A stretch of DNA of 64,000 bases from Diphasiastrum complanatum (lineage: Eukaryota > Streptophyta > Lycopodiopsida > Lycopodiales > Lycopodiaceae). The position numbers were made by a program, and so were the translations under genes. Below the pieces are notes generated by a model. That model was not told the DNA's origin and searched no databases. It worked only from the letters and a program-made list of their open reading frames with translations. The DNA lies in assembly GCA_029204225.1 (NCBI GenBank), contig CM055098.1:22879367-22943366 (forward strand), read 5' to 3'. Below, piece after piece: positions 19,797-28,502 of this stretch. Positions within the stretch are counted from its first letter, which is position 1. Each line of letters starts with the position of its first letter.

Positions 19797-20270
19797 GGTG
19801 AACTCTTGCAACCATTCCCTGGCATTCTCCGAAGGTCGAAGGCGAAGCGAAAACCAAATGGCCGGAGTGGTCGAAGCTGAAGTGCTCGACACCAAAGTGC
19901 CCGACATCTGCCCCTGCAACCAAACCCCGAAGTGTCCGAAGTCAAAGTCGTCGACGTCATCGACATCGAAGTGGCCGACGAGGACTCAAAACCAAAAAGC
20001 CAAAAAGCCGAAGCCGAAGCCTGAAGGCCAAAAACCCAAAACGTCGGACAAGTCAAGTTAGCGGACTACGCAGCTCGACGAGCATGAGGGCATTGTACTA
20101 TCACGCTCAGCCGCCAAGAGCAACGTTATCAGAGGGTGGCTGCAACGTTATCAGAGGGTGGCTACCCAATAGATTAGCATTAAAGCTCTCTTGTAATCAG
20201 TTGTTAAACTATCTTGTAATCTCATCTATTGAGATAAATATAGGATAGAATGCGTAAGAATGCAGAAGTA
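19797..20270 (+). repeat. LTR of a copia element (outer nest)
   Basis: Starts tgttggaaatgg exactly where the gypsy LTR is broken. It has a GC-rich first half with repeated 'cgaagt-tccgaagt' and a 22-bp tandem repeat (20121-20163), then an AT-rich half. No primer-binding site is seen; the sequence passes directly into a copia gag at about 20280, so the LTR end and leader seem deleted. Confidence 0.55.
20121..20163. repeat. 22-bp tandem repeat
   Basis: caacgttatcagagggtggct occurs at 20121 and again at 20143 (period 22). Confidence 0.95.
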
Positions 20271-20278
20271 GGACGAAT

Positions 20279-20555
20279 TCAGACAAGGTTTGCAATCAAT
20301 CTTTATGGCACAAACTATCGAGTTTGGAAGTTCAAAATCAAAACACTCTTGAAGGGTGAAGGGATCTGGTGAGTGACCGATCTCACAGAAGAAAAGCCTC
20401 CAGCGGAAGACCCAAGGAGAGCTGAATGGATCAAAAAAGATGAGCGTGCAATGGCAATCATCGTTTGATCCATAAACGAAGAATCCTCATGCAGATTGAA
20501 GACTGTGAGAGCAACCACGAAACATGGGAGAAGCTAAAGCAGAATTACTCATAGG
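20279..20555 (+). pseudogene. gag: Copia gag N-terminus
   Basis: Encodes 'NLYGTNYRVWKFKIKTLLKGEGIW' and then 'EEKPPAEDPRRAEWIKKDERAMAII', the DUF4219/UBN2-type start of copia gag. In-frame stops occur after GIW and AII, and the frame is cut by the LTR at 20571. No start codon was found because the upstream junction is a deletion. Confidence 0.75.
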
Positions 20556-20570
20556 TCCACTAGGCCTAAT

Positions 20571-20904
20571 TGTAACATTAAGTACCCCAACTTGACATAT
20601 TGGAAGTACCTTATTCCTTCTATGTAACTTATAGAAAGTTGGATAGTCAATAGTCAAGTAGTTGGAAAGCCAATAGTCAAGTAGTTGGATAGCCAATAGT
20701 CATGAAGTTAGATAGTCATCTTGGACTATTTATATGTGTGCATCTCATTTGTATGAGAAACATTTGTAAGCAATACTGACTATTCTCCTTGGCTGTCCAC
20801 AAGTTTCTACAAGAGGGTTTCTAGCCATCTCTCTCTTTCTTTTGAGAATGCTTTGGGTGATTGAATAGTTAAGATCCTGGATCCTTAGGCTTCGATTTCC
20901 TACA
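20571..20904 (+). repeat. 5' LTR of a copia element (inner nest)
   Basis: 334 bp, tgtaacatta...tttcctaca, ending directly at a tRNA-Met primer-binding site. It contains a tandem repeat (about 20635-20715) with variants of 'agttggatagtcaatagtcaag'. No 3' partner was seen downstream, so the element is truncated. Confidence 0.85.
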
Positions 20905-20917
20905 TGGTATCAGAGCC
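20905..20917 (+). other. tRNA-Met primer-binding site
   Basis: TGGTATCAGAGCC immediately after the LTR end. Confidence 0.93.
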
Positions 20918-21507
20918 TTTAGGTGATCATATTGCTTGCAGGAGGGTGCCCAATAGGAAGCTATCTTCTTCCCCTTTTGGTTGCAGAAAATCATCAAGCT
21001 GCTGATTTTTGCAGGAGAAGAATCTGTTCATCTTCTTATAGCTTTTTTGCAGGAAATTGCAGGGCACCTTCACCTATTTGAGAGCTAGCAGTAGGGCGCC
21101 CATGGTCAAACCAATTGCATGTAATCTTGACTCAATTACATGCTGAAAATTTCAGATTTACTTCTTAAATGAAGATACATGTGTTTTGGACACATTTCTT
21201 GCTGAAATTCCCTGTTGATGAGCTTGGAGTAGGGTGCTACCATCGGCTCTATATGCACATAGTGTGCACTCTTTTCAGCCACAAATTTCTGGTTTTGGTT
21301 TTGGCTTCATTCGAAGTCTACCTATTTGTGAGCATTCTGTTTTTTTGTGCACAAATCAGCCACCTATTTCATTACTTGTTGAGCAAATTGCATGTGGAGT
21401 ATTGCAATCTATTGTGCTCATAATTTCAGCTTTGAGGTTGTTGCCCTTTGAGTAGATTTTGTCTTGGAAAGTCTATTTCCTATCTATTACAAGCTGATTT
21501 TTCTGTT
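20918..21507 (+). other. Leader of the inner copia element
   Basis: T-rich leader with repeated 'gcaggag', 'ttgcagg' and 'agggcgcc/agggtgc' phrases. No gene recognised. Confidence 0.6.
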
Positions 21508-22557
21508 ATGGCTAAAGAATCGGAGTCTATTGGTTCTTTATTTAATGAAGATAGGTTGGATGGCACAAACTATTCCTTGTGGTGCTACATGATAAAGAAC
21601 CTTCTAATTGCTAAAGGTTTGTGGGAAGTAGTTAATGGTGACGAAGAGAGGCCGCCTACCTTGGCACCTATTACACCATCTAGAACAACTACTTCTTCAT
21701 CTACGGAGGTGTCTTCCGATGAGCAAAAGAAGTGGGATCGACGAGATGCACAAGCACATTCCGTCATTGCATTATCAGTGAAGAGATCTATCCTTCCTCA
21801 TATTAGATCATGCAAGACTTCCAAAAGTGCTTGGGAGACTCTTGCAAAGATGTTTCAAGTAAAGAATGCGACAGAAGTGGTATATCTTCGAAATCAACTT
21901 TCTATCTTGAAGATGCAAGAAGCTGATTTGCTTACGAACCACTTGACGAAGATCAAGGAGCTTCTTAGTATTGATGAGGTGATTGAGAACTCACAATTTG
22001 TATCTATTACTCTCAACTCTCTTCCTAATTCTTACCTTCCATTTGTGTCATCATTGAGCATTTCTCTTAGGGGACAGCAAATCTCCTTCGAGGAACTTGT
22101 TGGCTTACTTCTTCAAGAAGAGCAAACAAGGATGAACTTCGGTGAACAAAAGATCAAGCTTTCTTTGCAAAAGACAAAGACAAAGGCAAGTGGAAAGGGA
22201 AGCCTTCTTTCAACAAAAAAAGATGATCAAAAATCTAAGGAAGCTCAAGATCAAGGCTCCAAGAAGAAGGGTAAGTGCCACTATTGCACGAAGTTTGGGC
22301 ATCACATCAAAGAATGTAGGAAGAGGCTTGCAAAAGACAAAGAGAAAGGTAAGAATACAAGTACCGCAATCATTACTTTGGAACAACAATTTAGAAAGGA
22401 GGATAATCTTTTCAATAATGATTATGCTTTTGTCACTAATAATCTCATCTCTCCTCAAGACGAGATTTCTGCCACTTCAAATCTTGCTGGTTTTTCAGCA
22501 GAAAACAGCTCATCTTCAGCTTTACAAGTTGCTGTTTTTCATCTATTGATTGGGTGA
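21508..22557 (+). CDS. gag: Copia gag with zinc knuckle
   Basis: Start taken at Met 21508 ('MAKESESIGSLFNEDRLDGTNYSLW'); the open frame extends upstream to 21448 but only this Met precedes the conserved start. Residues 10-45 form the N-terminal copia gag motif. Residues 75-230 form the UBN2 capsid domain ('SILPHIRSCKTSKSAWETL', 'LRNQLSILKMQEADLL'). A Lys-rich stretch and a CCHC knuckle 'CHYCTKFGHHIKEC' (about residue 260) follow. The frame is intact for 350 codons. It ends at 22557, overlapping the protease start in another frame, with 'DWVIDSGATRHM' readable at 22545-22580. Gag forms the particle and binds RNA (family knowledge). Confidence 0.92.
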   Translation: MAKESESIGSLFNEDRLDGTNYSLWCYMIKNLLIAKGLWEVVNGDEERPPTLAPITPSRTTTSSSTEVSSDEQKKWDRRDAQAHSVIALSVKRSILPHIRSCKTSKSAWETLAKMFQVKNATEVVYLRNQLSILKMQEADLLTNHLTKIKELLSIDEVIENSQFVSITLNSLPNSYLPFVSSLSISLRGQQISFEELVGLLLQEEQTRMNFGEQKIKLSLQKTKTKASGKGSLLSTKKDDQKSKEAQDQGSKKKGKCHYCTKFGHHIKECRKRLAKDKEKGKNTSTAIITLEQQFRKEDNLFNNDYAFVTNNLISPQDEISATSNLAGFSAENSSSSALQVAVFHLLIG

Positions 22558-22689
22558 TTGATAGTGGTGCCACACGTCATATGATAGAAAACCAGTTTGG
22601 GCACTCTTTGATTACGTACCAACCGAGGAGGGGAATATATAAAGAATACGTTCGGTACTTATCTTCAAAGCAAAGGTATCCATCATCAA
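22545..22689 (+). pseudogene. Copia protease start, truncated
   Basis: Encodes the catalytic motif 'IDSGATRHM' and then unrelated residues. The rest of the protease, the GAG-pre-integrase zinc domain and the first half of integrase are deleted; at about 22690 the sequence resumes within integrase. Confidence 0.8.
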
Positions 22690-23145
22690 ATGACAACCCC
22701 TTACACACCTCAACAAAATGGTGTTGCCGAAAGAAAGAATCGCACTATCATGGAGATGGCTCGATGCATGCTCAAGGCAAAGGGCCTACCTCACAAGTTT
22801 TGGGCTGAAGCGGTTATAACGGCGGCTTACATTAGTAATCGGTGTCCTACTAAAGCCTTGAAGGTATTAACCCCTTATGAAGTTTGGTATGGTAAGAAGC
22901 CTACTGTTTCTCACTTAGGCATCTTTGGTTGCACGGCTTATGCTTTCATTCCCGATAAGCTAAGAACCAAGCTTGATGATAAAGGAGTTAATTGCATATT
23001 TGTTGGCTATAGTAGCAAAAGCAAGGGCTATAGGTTGTTTAATATGGATACAAATAAAGTCATAGTGAGTCATGATGTTCATTTTAATGAAAAGACCTCC
23101 TATGATGTTGCGCCCACTCATGTCATGAAAGGGGACTTCCCATGA
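22690..23145 (+). pseudogene. Copia integrase, C-terminal half
   Basis: Open frame with 'YTPQQNGVAERKNRTIMEMARCML', which holds the catalytic Glu, then 'AVITAAYISNRCPTKAL', 'TPYEVWYGKKPTVSHLGIFGC' and 'KGYRLFNMDTNKVIVSHDVHFNE'. The first two catalytic Asp residues are missing with the deleted half. The frame ends at 23145 and decays afterwards. Confidence 0.9.
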
Positions 23146-23159
23146 TGCATATCTTGAAA

Positions 23160-23610
23160 TATTTCCAGATTTGGTTTTGCCATCTAATCATGAAGATAAG
23201 GGACTGCCATCAACTTCTAGTGGACAGCCCACTACTTCTTCAATTTTGTAGCCATAGTTCATCAAGAAGAACCTATTTATGGTGAAGAGCAGCCTGTTGA
23301 AGACATTGGAATGGTTGTTGCAGACTTTGCAGGACAACAAAGTGGATCATTTCTATGAAGGGAAGACTCGTGCCTCTACTAAATCAGTAGAATTTGCTGA
23401 TTTTTCTGATTTTGCTCTAACTTCTATTGAGGATGGTGCAGTAGAACCTATTTTTTATGAGCAGGCCAGAGGAGTAAAATGTTGGGAGGATGCGATGCAA
23501 GAGGAGTATAACTCACTCATGAAGAACACACTTGGGTTCTTGTTGATCTTCCACATGGGGCTGGAATCTTCATCTCTCAACAACGATACATTGAGCAGAT
23601 GTTGAAACAA
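23160..23610 (+). pseudogene. Reverse-transcriptase N-terminus, core deleted
   Basis: Carries 'VEPIFYEQARGVKCWEDAMQEEYNSL', the conserved start of the copia polymerase ('..A....WxxAMxEEyxxL'), and 'TWVLVDLPHG'. It then jumps in a shifted frame to 'IFISQQRYIEQMLKQ', normally about 200 residues downstream. The polymerase catalytic centre is therefore gone. The junction lies near 23560. Confidence 0.8.
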
Positions 23611-24678
23611 TCTTCTTTTTTCAAGTCACCGCAAGTTGATGCATATGATGGATGCATTAGTGAAAAGCTTCATGCGAAACCTTTTCAATTTGATGTTTTA
23701 GCAAAGGCTGAAAAATTCGAGCACTCTTTGGAACCTTTTTATACTAATCGAGGAGGGAGTCAACATGTGTCAATTAGTACTTTTGTTCAAAGTGTTAAGA
23801 GTGAGCATTTGTTTGGAGAGAATTTTTCATTATTTGGAGAATCTTCTATGTCATCCCATGCCTCTTTTGATGAATCTCTTGATAGTTTGCCAAATTTTTA
23901 TGATGAAGACGTCGGACAGCAGGTTCAGTCACCTTCTTTTGGTCATTTACAGCCCATTTTACATCATGAGCAGTCCATTATGCTTCAAGAACAGCCTGCG
24001 GAAGATTATGGACAACATGGTCCATGTTGGAAACACTTTGGGCAGCAAAGTGTTGAACAGCCCATAACAGTTCCTTGTCGGCTATTGGAGACTTTGCAGG
24101 ACAGCAAAGATATGTCTTACTACGAAAGGAAGGCACATGCCTCTTTAAAATCAGTACCTCATGCTGATTTTTTGGGTTCTACACTTACTCTTCATCATGA
24201 TGTTGGTACATTGCCTATTCTATGTGAGCAAGTCATTGATGGTAAGGTTCGGGAGGATGTGATGCCAAAAGAGTTTGGTACTCTTTTTTATTATCCTTAT
24301 GGTAAAAAGTATTTTCGAATGATGTGGCAGCCTATGATGGATTACAAGTCCATGTTTCGACTTATTGTCGAGTTTATGTTGGTTCCCTACTTCGGATGGA
24401 GCATGCAAATCCTCACCTTTCGACTTGATGCTTCATTATTACGCATTCTTTTCCTTTTATATGTTGGACATGATTGGGCCTACCCTGAAACCTGCCAGCT
24501 GGCGGCCAGCCTTCACCCCCCCCCATGGATGATTTTCTCTCTCCTCACTTTGTTATTGCCCAAGAGTAGGCTAGGTCGCATGCAAAAAGATACACTCTCA
24601 TTTTGCACAAAGCCCAATGTACTAAGTTCTTATCAATTCTTGGAGGTGAAGGGAAGACTTGGTCACGAAAAATGCTAG
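23599..24678 (+). CDS. Unrecognised 359-codon frame in the rearranged copia
   Basis: The first 10 residues ('MLKQSSFFKSPQ') are the copia segment after the polymerase. The rest matches no RNase H motif or other domain I know. Residues 20-160 are rich in Ser, His, Gln, Phe and Glu. Residues 160-225 are a diverged duplicate of the polymerase N-terminus encoded at about 23310-23510 ('TLQDSKD...REDVMPKEF' versus 'TLQDNKV...WEDAMQEEY'). The C-terminal 120 residues are hydrophobic and irregular. A 1.08-kb open frame is unusual in such damaged DNA, but no homology supports a function. It could be shuffled pol sequence that stays open by chance. Confidence 0.5.
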   Translation: MLKQSSFFKSPQVDAYDGCISEKLHAKPFQFDVLAKAEKFEHSLEPFYTNRGGSQHVSISTFVQSVKSEHLFGENFSLFGESSMSSHASFDESLDSLPNFYDEDVGQQVQSPSFGHLQPILHHEQSIMLQEQPAEDYGQHGPCWKHFGQQSVEQPITVPCRLLETLQDSKDMSYYERKAHASLKSVPHADFLGSTLTLHHDVGTLPILCEQVIDGKVREDVMPKEFGTLFYYPYGKKYFRMMWQPMMDYKSMFRLIVEFMLVPYFGWSMQILTFRLDASLLRILFLLYVGHDWAYPETCQLAASLHPPPWMIFSLLTLLLPKSRLGRMQKDTLSFCTKPNVLSSYQFLEVKGRLGHEKC

Positions 24679-25067
24679 CATTAAAGAGCAAAGCAAATCA
24701 AATCAAGTCTCTACTTCCTTGTAGGAGAATGAGGAAAATATACATTTCATCACTTCAGCTTACTCAAAAACCAATGAAGGCTGTCAGCAACTATCAGTAC
24801 TTCATATAGCACAATGGTAATACAGCTAGGGAAAATGGTCTAATGGAATTCAAAAGAGTGAAAAATATGCAAGGAATCGCTTAAACCTAGGCTTAATAAG
24901 GATACACCAGCTTCAGCAACAAAAGTTCGGCTTCTAGGACAACTTAATCTTAGTCAAATTTGTTAAAGTATTAATATATGCTCAGATGATGTTACATGCT
25001 AGGATAGCTAAAACCACAAGCGTCGTAAAGGAAACATCGTAGATCTTGGTAGAGACAGGTGGAAACT
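24679..25067. other. Unassigned sequence left of the release-factor exon
   Basis: No domain, LTR or repeat recognised. By position it may be intron of the release-factor-like gene. No 3' LTR of the copia element was found here. Confidence 0.4.
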
Positions 25068-25293
25068 ACAACCTTACTTTTGAAATTTCTGAGTAAGTTG
25101 ACATTGTCCTTGACATCATTCAATTCAGAAAGAAGTTTATGTGCTGTTGATGGATCATGCCAAAATGAGCTCTCAGCTGCTTGTTGCTCATAATCAGCCA
25201 AGAGTACTTCCTGCTGATCAAGACAAGATGATAAAACAATTTGCTCTGCACGTGCTGCTATGTCCACAAGGTCTCTTTTAAGGTTAGCCCAAT
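25068..25293 (-). CDS. Exon of a plastid/mitochondrial release factor 2-like protein
   Basis: On the minus strand a consensus acceptor (TTCTTTGCAG|AT, junction 25294/25293) opens an exon coding 'DWANLKRDLVDIAARAEQI', 'EVLLADYEQQAAESSFWHDPSTAHKLLSEL' and 'NDVKDNVNLLRNFKSK'. This has the pattern of the N-terminal helical domain of bacterial-type RF2 (PrfB), including 'A..SFWDD...A.....L..LK' and a helix ending 'FKSK'. Plants have nuclear PrfB-type proteins for stop-codon reading and mRNA stability in plastids. The exon ends at AAG|GTTGTAG (25068) or AAAA|GTAAGG (25077). The catalytic GGQ domain is not in the window. It could be a live exon between TE-filled introns or a gene fragment. Confidence 0.7.
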
Positions 25294-25751
25294 CTGCAAA
25301 GAACCAGATCACTCATACACATCAAAATGCTGACCTGATATTGGATAAGTAAAAAATGAACATTGATGTAGATTGCATACAAAGATAGCAACACCAGGCT
25401 GAAGGTTGTCGCAAGCTAATTTTTAGTGAGCTTTTGAGAGAATGACTACCTTCACAAGTCAGCTAGGAACAACCACTGAACTAGCTCACTAAGAAGTTGC
25501 TCAGATACTAAAAGCTTCAGAAAGAAGCATACTTCAACAAATACTTGCAATCTCGCAACATACGCAGTCTTCACGCAATATTGACGATTTCTATGGGTGA
25601 CATGCTATAAAAAGACGCTAAAAAAACATGCAAGCTACAACTTCTTGGTCCTGCAATAGCTTATAAGAATGTTCTGACTTCTTTATCCATATCAAATCAC
25701 ACCATCTACAGCAACATCATCTGCATTGGCATCACAGCATTAAACGAACAG

Positions 25752-25953
25752 GTACCCTAGAACACCCTAATGTTTTAATTCTGATTAGATTAGAAACTTC
25801 TATCAAAATATATTTGCAAATGTGGACAGGACAAAACATGTACCAAGTGTGTGCAAATGAACATGTACCCTAGAACACCGTAATTTTTTTAATTCTTATT
25901 AGGTTAGAAACTTCTATCAAAATATATTTGCAAATGTGGACAGGACAAAACAT
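25752..25953. repeat. 113-bp-period tandem duplication
   Basis: gtaccctagaacacc...aggacaaaacat occurs at 25752-25839 and 25865-25953, about 93 percent alike by eye, separated by 25 bases. Confidence 0.95.
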
Positions 25954-26196
25954 ATTTTCTGGTTCTAGATCAATTGAGTGGCAAGTGAGGCAGGTCTTAG
26001 TGCTCTAAGCTCTGATTTCTGGTTAGCATATGGTCCCAAAAGGCCATGAATGTTCTCAATTTCTAGAAGCTTAGAGTTTGAGTTAGGTACCGGGAATAGC
26101 CCCTAACTAGTATACCCTTAGGTACTTGGCCACTACCATTGAGCGACCCAAGAACCCTAAGTTGCCCTAACCTCTAGAAGGTTCGACTAAGGCCTC

Positions 26197-26210
26197 TGGA
26201 TAGTATATAT
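26197..26210 (+). promoter_or_regulatory. TATA-like box upstream of the LINE
   Basis: gatagtatatataggg is a strong TATA match about 100 bases before the LINE's first Met and 40 bases before its (CT)24 tract. It could be part of the LINE 5' end or of the flanking DNA. Confidence 0.35.
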
Positions 26211-26244
26211 AGGGCTATCATTGTATTCATTGTTCAGTTTATGA

Positions 26245-26246
<2 letters not shown>

Positions 26247-26294
<48 letters not shown>
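26247..26294. repeat. (CT)24 microsatellite
   Basis: Uninterrupted TC dinucleotides ending 11 bases before the LINE Met at 26306. Confidence 0.97.
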
Positions 26295-26300
<6 letters not shown>

Positions 26301-26305
26301 TCTCC

Positions 26306-26630
26306 ATGGCGCCACTTCCTACACGGGCTGTTGCTCGGAGGACCCCCCCACCCCCTCGCTCTCCTACCTCCACCTCCTCCACCGCTGCAGCCACTCCGGC
26401 CTCTGTTGCCACCTCCCCTGCCTCCACCTTCATCGCTGCAGCTCCCCCTGCTGCCGCCTCCCCTGCCTCCGCCTCCATCATTGCAGCTCCCCTTGCTGCT
26501 GCCTCCCCTACTTCCACCTCCATAGCTGCAACCCCCCCTACACCCACCCATGCTGCAGCTGCGCCCCCCTCTGTTGCCGCCTCCCCTAACCCCCATCTCC
26601 ACTACTGCAGCTACTCCTCCCCGGTCAGGA
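26306..26630 (+). pseudogene. LINE N-terminal Ala/Pro/Ser/Thr-rich region
   Basis: Met 26306 ('MAPLPTRAVARRTPPPP') opens about 100 residues made of near-repeats such as 'AAPPAAASPASASI' and 'AAPLAAASPTSTSI', encoded by a degenerate DNA repeat of about 57 bp (26420-26540). No RNA-binding or zinc motif is seen. The frame leaves the endonuclease frame near 26630, and the first part of the endonuclease is missing, so the junction is a deletion. Confidence 0.6.
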
Positions 26631-26631
26631 T

Positions 26632-27160
26632 ATTGGTTTGGACAGAGATCTTTTCGTTGCAGCATGTTACTTTCCACCAGAGTCCTCATCTTTTGTGGAG
26701 TGTATTGGATCCCCATATCAGGACCTCTCACCAGATATTATCAGATTCTCAAAGCAGGGGCATATTCTCCTCACAGGGGACTTTAATGCCCGGACATCTT
26801 CGAGACAGACAGAGTTCTTCGACATCTCCAATCAGCTGCGTGTTCGTGCCCTTGACAGTGATATGCTTGGGTTACCAGGACCTCCGCGGACAGTTTGGGA
26901 CCTATTACTTCATATGGTGAGCACTTACTGCAGTTTGGAGAGGCGCATGAGGTAGCCATTTTTAATGGCTTACCCTGCTGGCCACATTCAGACAGCTATA
27001 CATGCCATCCTCACAGTGGAGAACATAGTGTCGTTGATTATCTCATGGGGTCACCATCCTTTGTACCCATAGTCTCTGACTTCCGCATTTCTCCCACCAC
27101 CCTCTCTGATCACTCATTTCTCTCATTCGATATCGGCCACCTCCCATCCACTCACTCATC
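26632..27160 (+). pseudogene. LINE endonuclease domain (C-terminal two thirds)
   Basis: 'DLFVAACYFPPE' and 'QGHILLTGDFNARTSSRQ' are core strands of the exonuclease-endonuclease-phosphatase fold with the catalytic GDFN. After a shift near 26910 come 'GEHLLQFGEAHEVAIFNGLPCW', 'HSVVDYLMGSP' and 'SPTTLSDHSFLSFDI' with the catalytic SDH. It nicks target DNA to prime reverse transcription (family knowledge). The N-terminal catalytic Asn and Glu are missing. Confidence 0.88.
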
Positions 27161-27849
27161 TACACTACCCTTGCTCCTTTCCTCATGACAGTCCAGTCGA
27201 CACCCAGGCTTCTTTTTTCACCACCTCTCTCCACACGGCTGCATCACTGACTCTTCCCACAAAACCCCATCCCCAAAAGACTCGACGCACACCTCGACCA
27301 TTACACCCCCCCTGGTATGATGCCGAGTGTCGTTCCTTTCACCAGTTAGTTACTTATTCACGTATCCACGCTCCACATCTGCTTCGATCTTCCCGACGTT
27401 TCTACCGCCGTGTTCTCCGTCGTAAGAAGCGTTCCGACGATGATACTGAAGGGAGACGTCTTATTGACCTTCTCTTCAGTTCTTCTTCGCGCGCTTTTTG
27501 GCGCGAGTTCATTCCTCGCTCCCCACCACCCCTCTTGGAGGACCTCCGAATCTGGACTAATTATGCGACCAGCTTGTATACCGTCCCTACCGACTCACCC
27601 ATCTCTATATCTCCACGACCATCTGAGTTCTCCTTCTTCACATTTGACATGGTACTTGCAGCCATTAAGAAGATGAAATCCAACAAGGCCAGAGATATTG
27701 AAGACCTTAAATCGGAACTCCTTTCCCATGCCTCGGACGTTCTTGCTCGTACTATAGCCACCCTTCTTGATTCTGCAAATGTTTCCAGTTTCCCTTCATC
27801 CTGGTGCACTAACATCATCCACCCCATCCATAAGAATGCACCATCATGA
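27161..27849 (+). pseudogene. LINE linker and reverse-transcriptase fingers
   Basis: Linker 'PWYDAECRSFHQLV' with the basic 'RRFYRRVLRRKKR' (27310-27430), then 'AFWREFIP', then RT block 0/1 'DMVLAAIKKMKSNKARDIEDLKSELL' and 'FPSSWCTNIIHPIHKN'. The usual 'NYRPI' block after the last motif is absent; the sequence shifts frame there and resumes at 27846, indicating a small deletion. Confidence 0.85.
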
Positions 27850-28502
27850 TCGAGCATGTCCTGGCGAAGCTATATGGTACTATTCTTCAGTCAGTTGTGA
27901 GATCAGAGGCCGAGACTAGGAGACTACATGCGATGGGTCAGGCGGGCTTTCGAGCCCATTACTCTACCACAGATCATATCTTCACATTGCGGGCCTTGAT
28001 TGAGGAAGCTAAGCACAGGAGAGAGAGGGTTTACTGTTGTTTTGTGGACTTCAGGAAAGCCTTTGATTCGGTTCCTCGCTCATTGCTCATCCAGAGACTC
28101 CGCGACCTCGGCTTCTCCACTGACATCGTTCTTGTTGTGATGGCACTTTATGAACGTGTCCTGGGATGCTTTCGACATAGCAGTGGCATATCCGATCACA
28201 TTTGGAGCACCATTGGAGTGAAGCAGGGTTGCTCCCTCTCACCAGTCCTCTTTGGCTTGTATATTGATGAGTTGGAGAGAGTCAGTACACAGTGTGGTGG
28301 TGCTGGTTGCCGGCTTGGGGACATCTTGATTGTTATCCTCCTTTATGCAGATGATGTGGTATTGATCTCACCTACCAGAGAGGGCCTACAGCGACAGTTG
28401 GATTGCTTGCATGAGTTCTGCACCAGATGGGGTCTAGGGGTGAACATTGCGAAGACTAAGGTTATGGTCTTCAACACTTCTCGAGCGTTCATGCAGCGTT
28501 AA
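27846..28502 (+). CDS. LINE reverse transcriptase palm
   Basis: A 218-codon open frame with all central polymerase motifs: 'MGQAGFRAHYSTTDHIFTL', 'YCCFVDFRKAFDSVPRSLLI' (first catalytic Asp), 'GVKQGCSLSPVLFGLYIDEL', 'LLYADDVVLIS' (catalytic YADD) and 'VNIAKTKVMVF'. The catalytic residues are intact. The 'KAFDSVPRSLL' and 'GVKQGCSLSPVLFGLYIDEL' forms differ from the 'KAYDxVxWxFL' and 'GLRQGDPLSPYLF' forms normal in plant L1, suggesting another LINE clade; that is inference from motif memory. The upstream joining frame is broken. Confidence 0.93.
   Translation: MIEHVLAKLYGTILQSVVRSEAETRRLHAMGQAGFRAHYSTTDHIFTLRALIEEAKHRRERVYCCFVDFRKAFDSVPRSLLIQRLRDLGFSTDIVLVVMALYERVLGCFRHSSGISDHIWSTIGVKQGCSLSPVLFGLYIDELERVSTQCGGAGCRLGDILIVILLYADDVVLISPTREGLQRQLDCLHEFCTRWGLGVNIAKTKVMVFNTSRAFMQR

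Larger units (their letters stand above)
25294..26240. other. Intron-like flank of the release-factor exon
   Basis: AT-rich low-copy sequence with a two-copy tandem repeat at 25752-25953; no coding potential recognised. Confidence 0.45.

Noticed and set aside
26234-26731. Gly/Arg/Ala-rich minus-strand open frames resembling a glycine-rich protein
   Set aside because: They are the antisense of the repetitive Ala/Pro/Ser/Thr-coding LINE N-terminus and the CT microsatellite; the plus strand continues into LINE domains.
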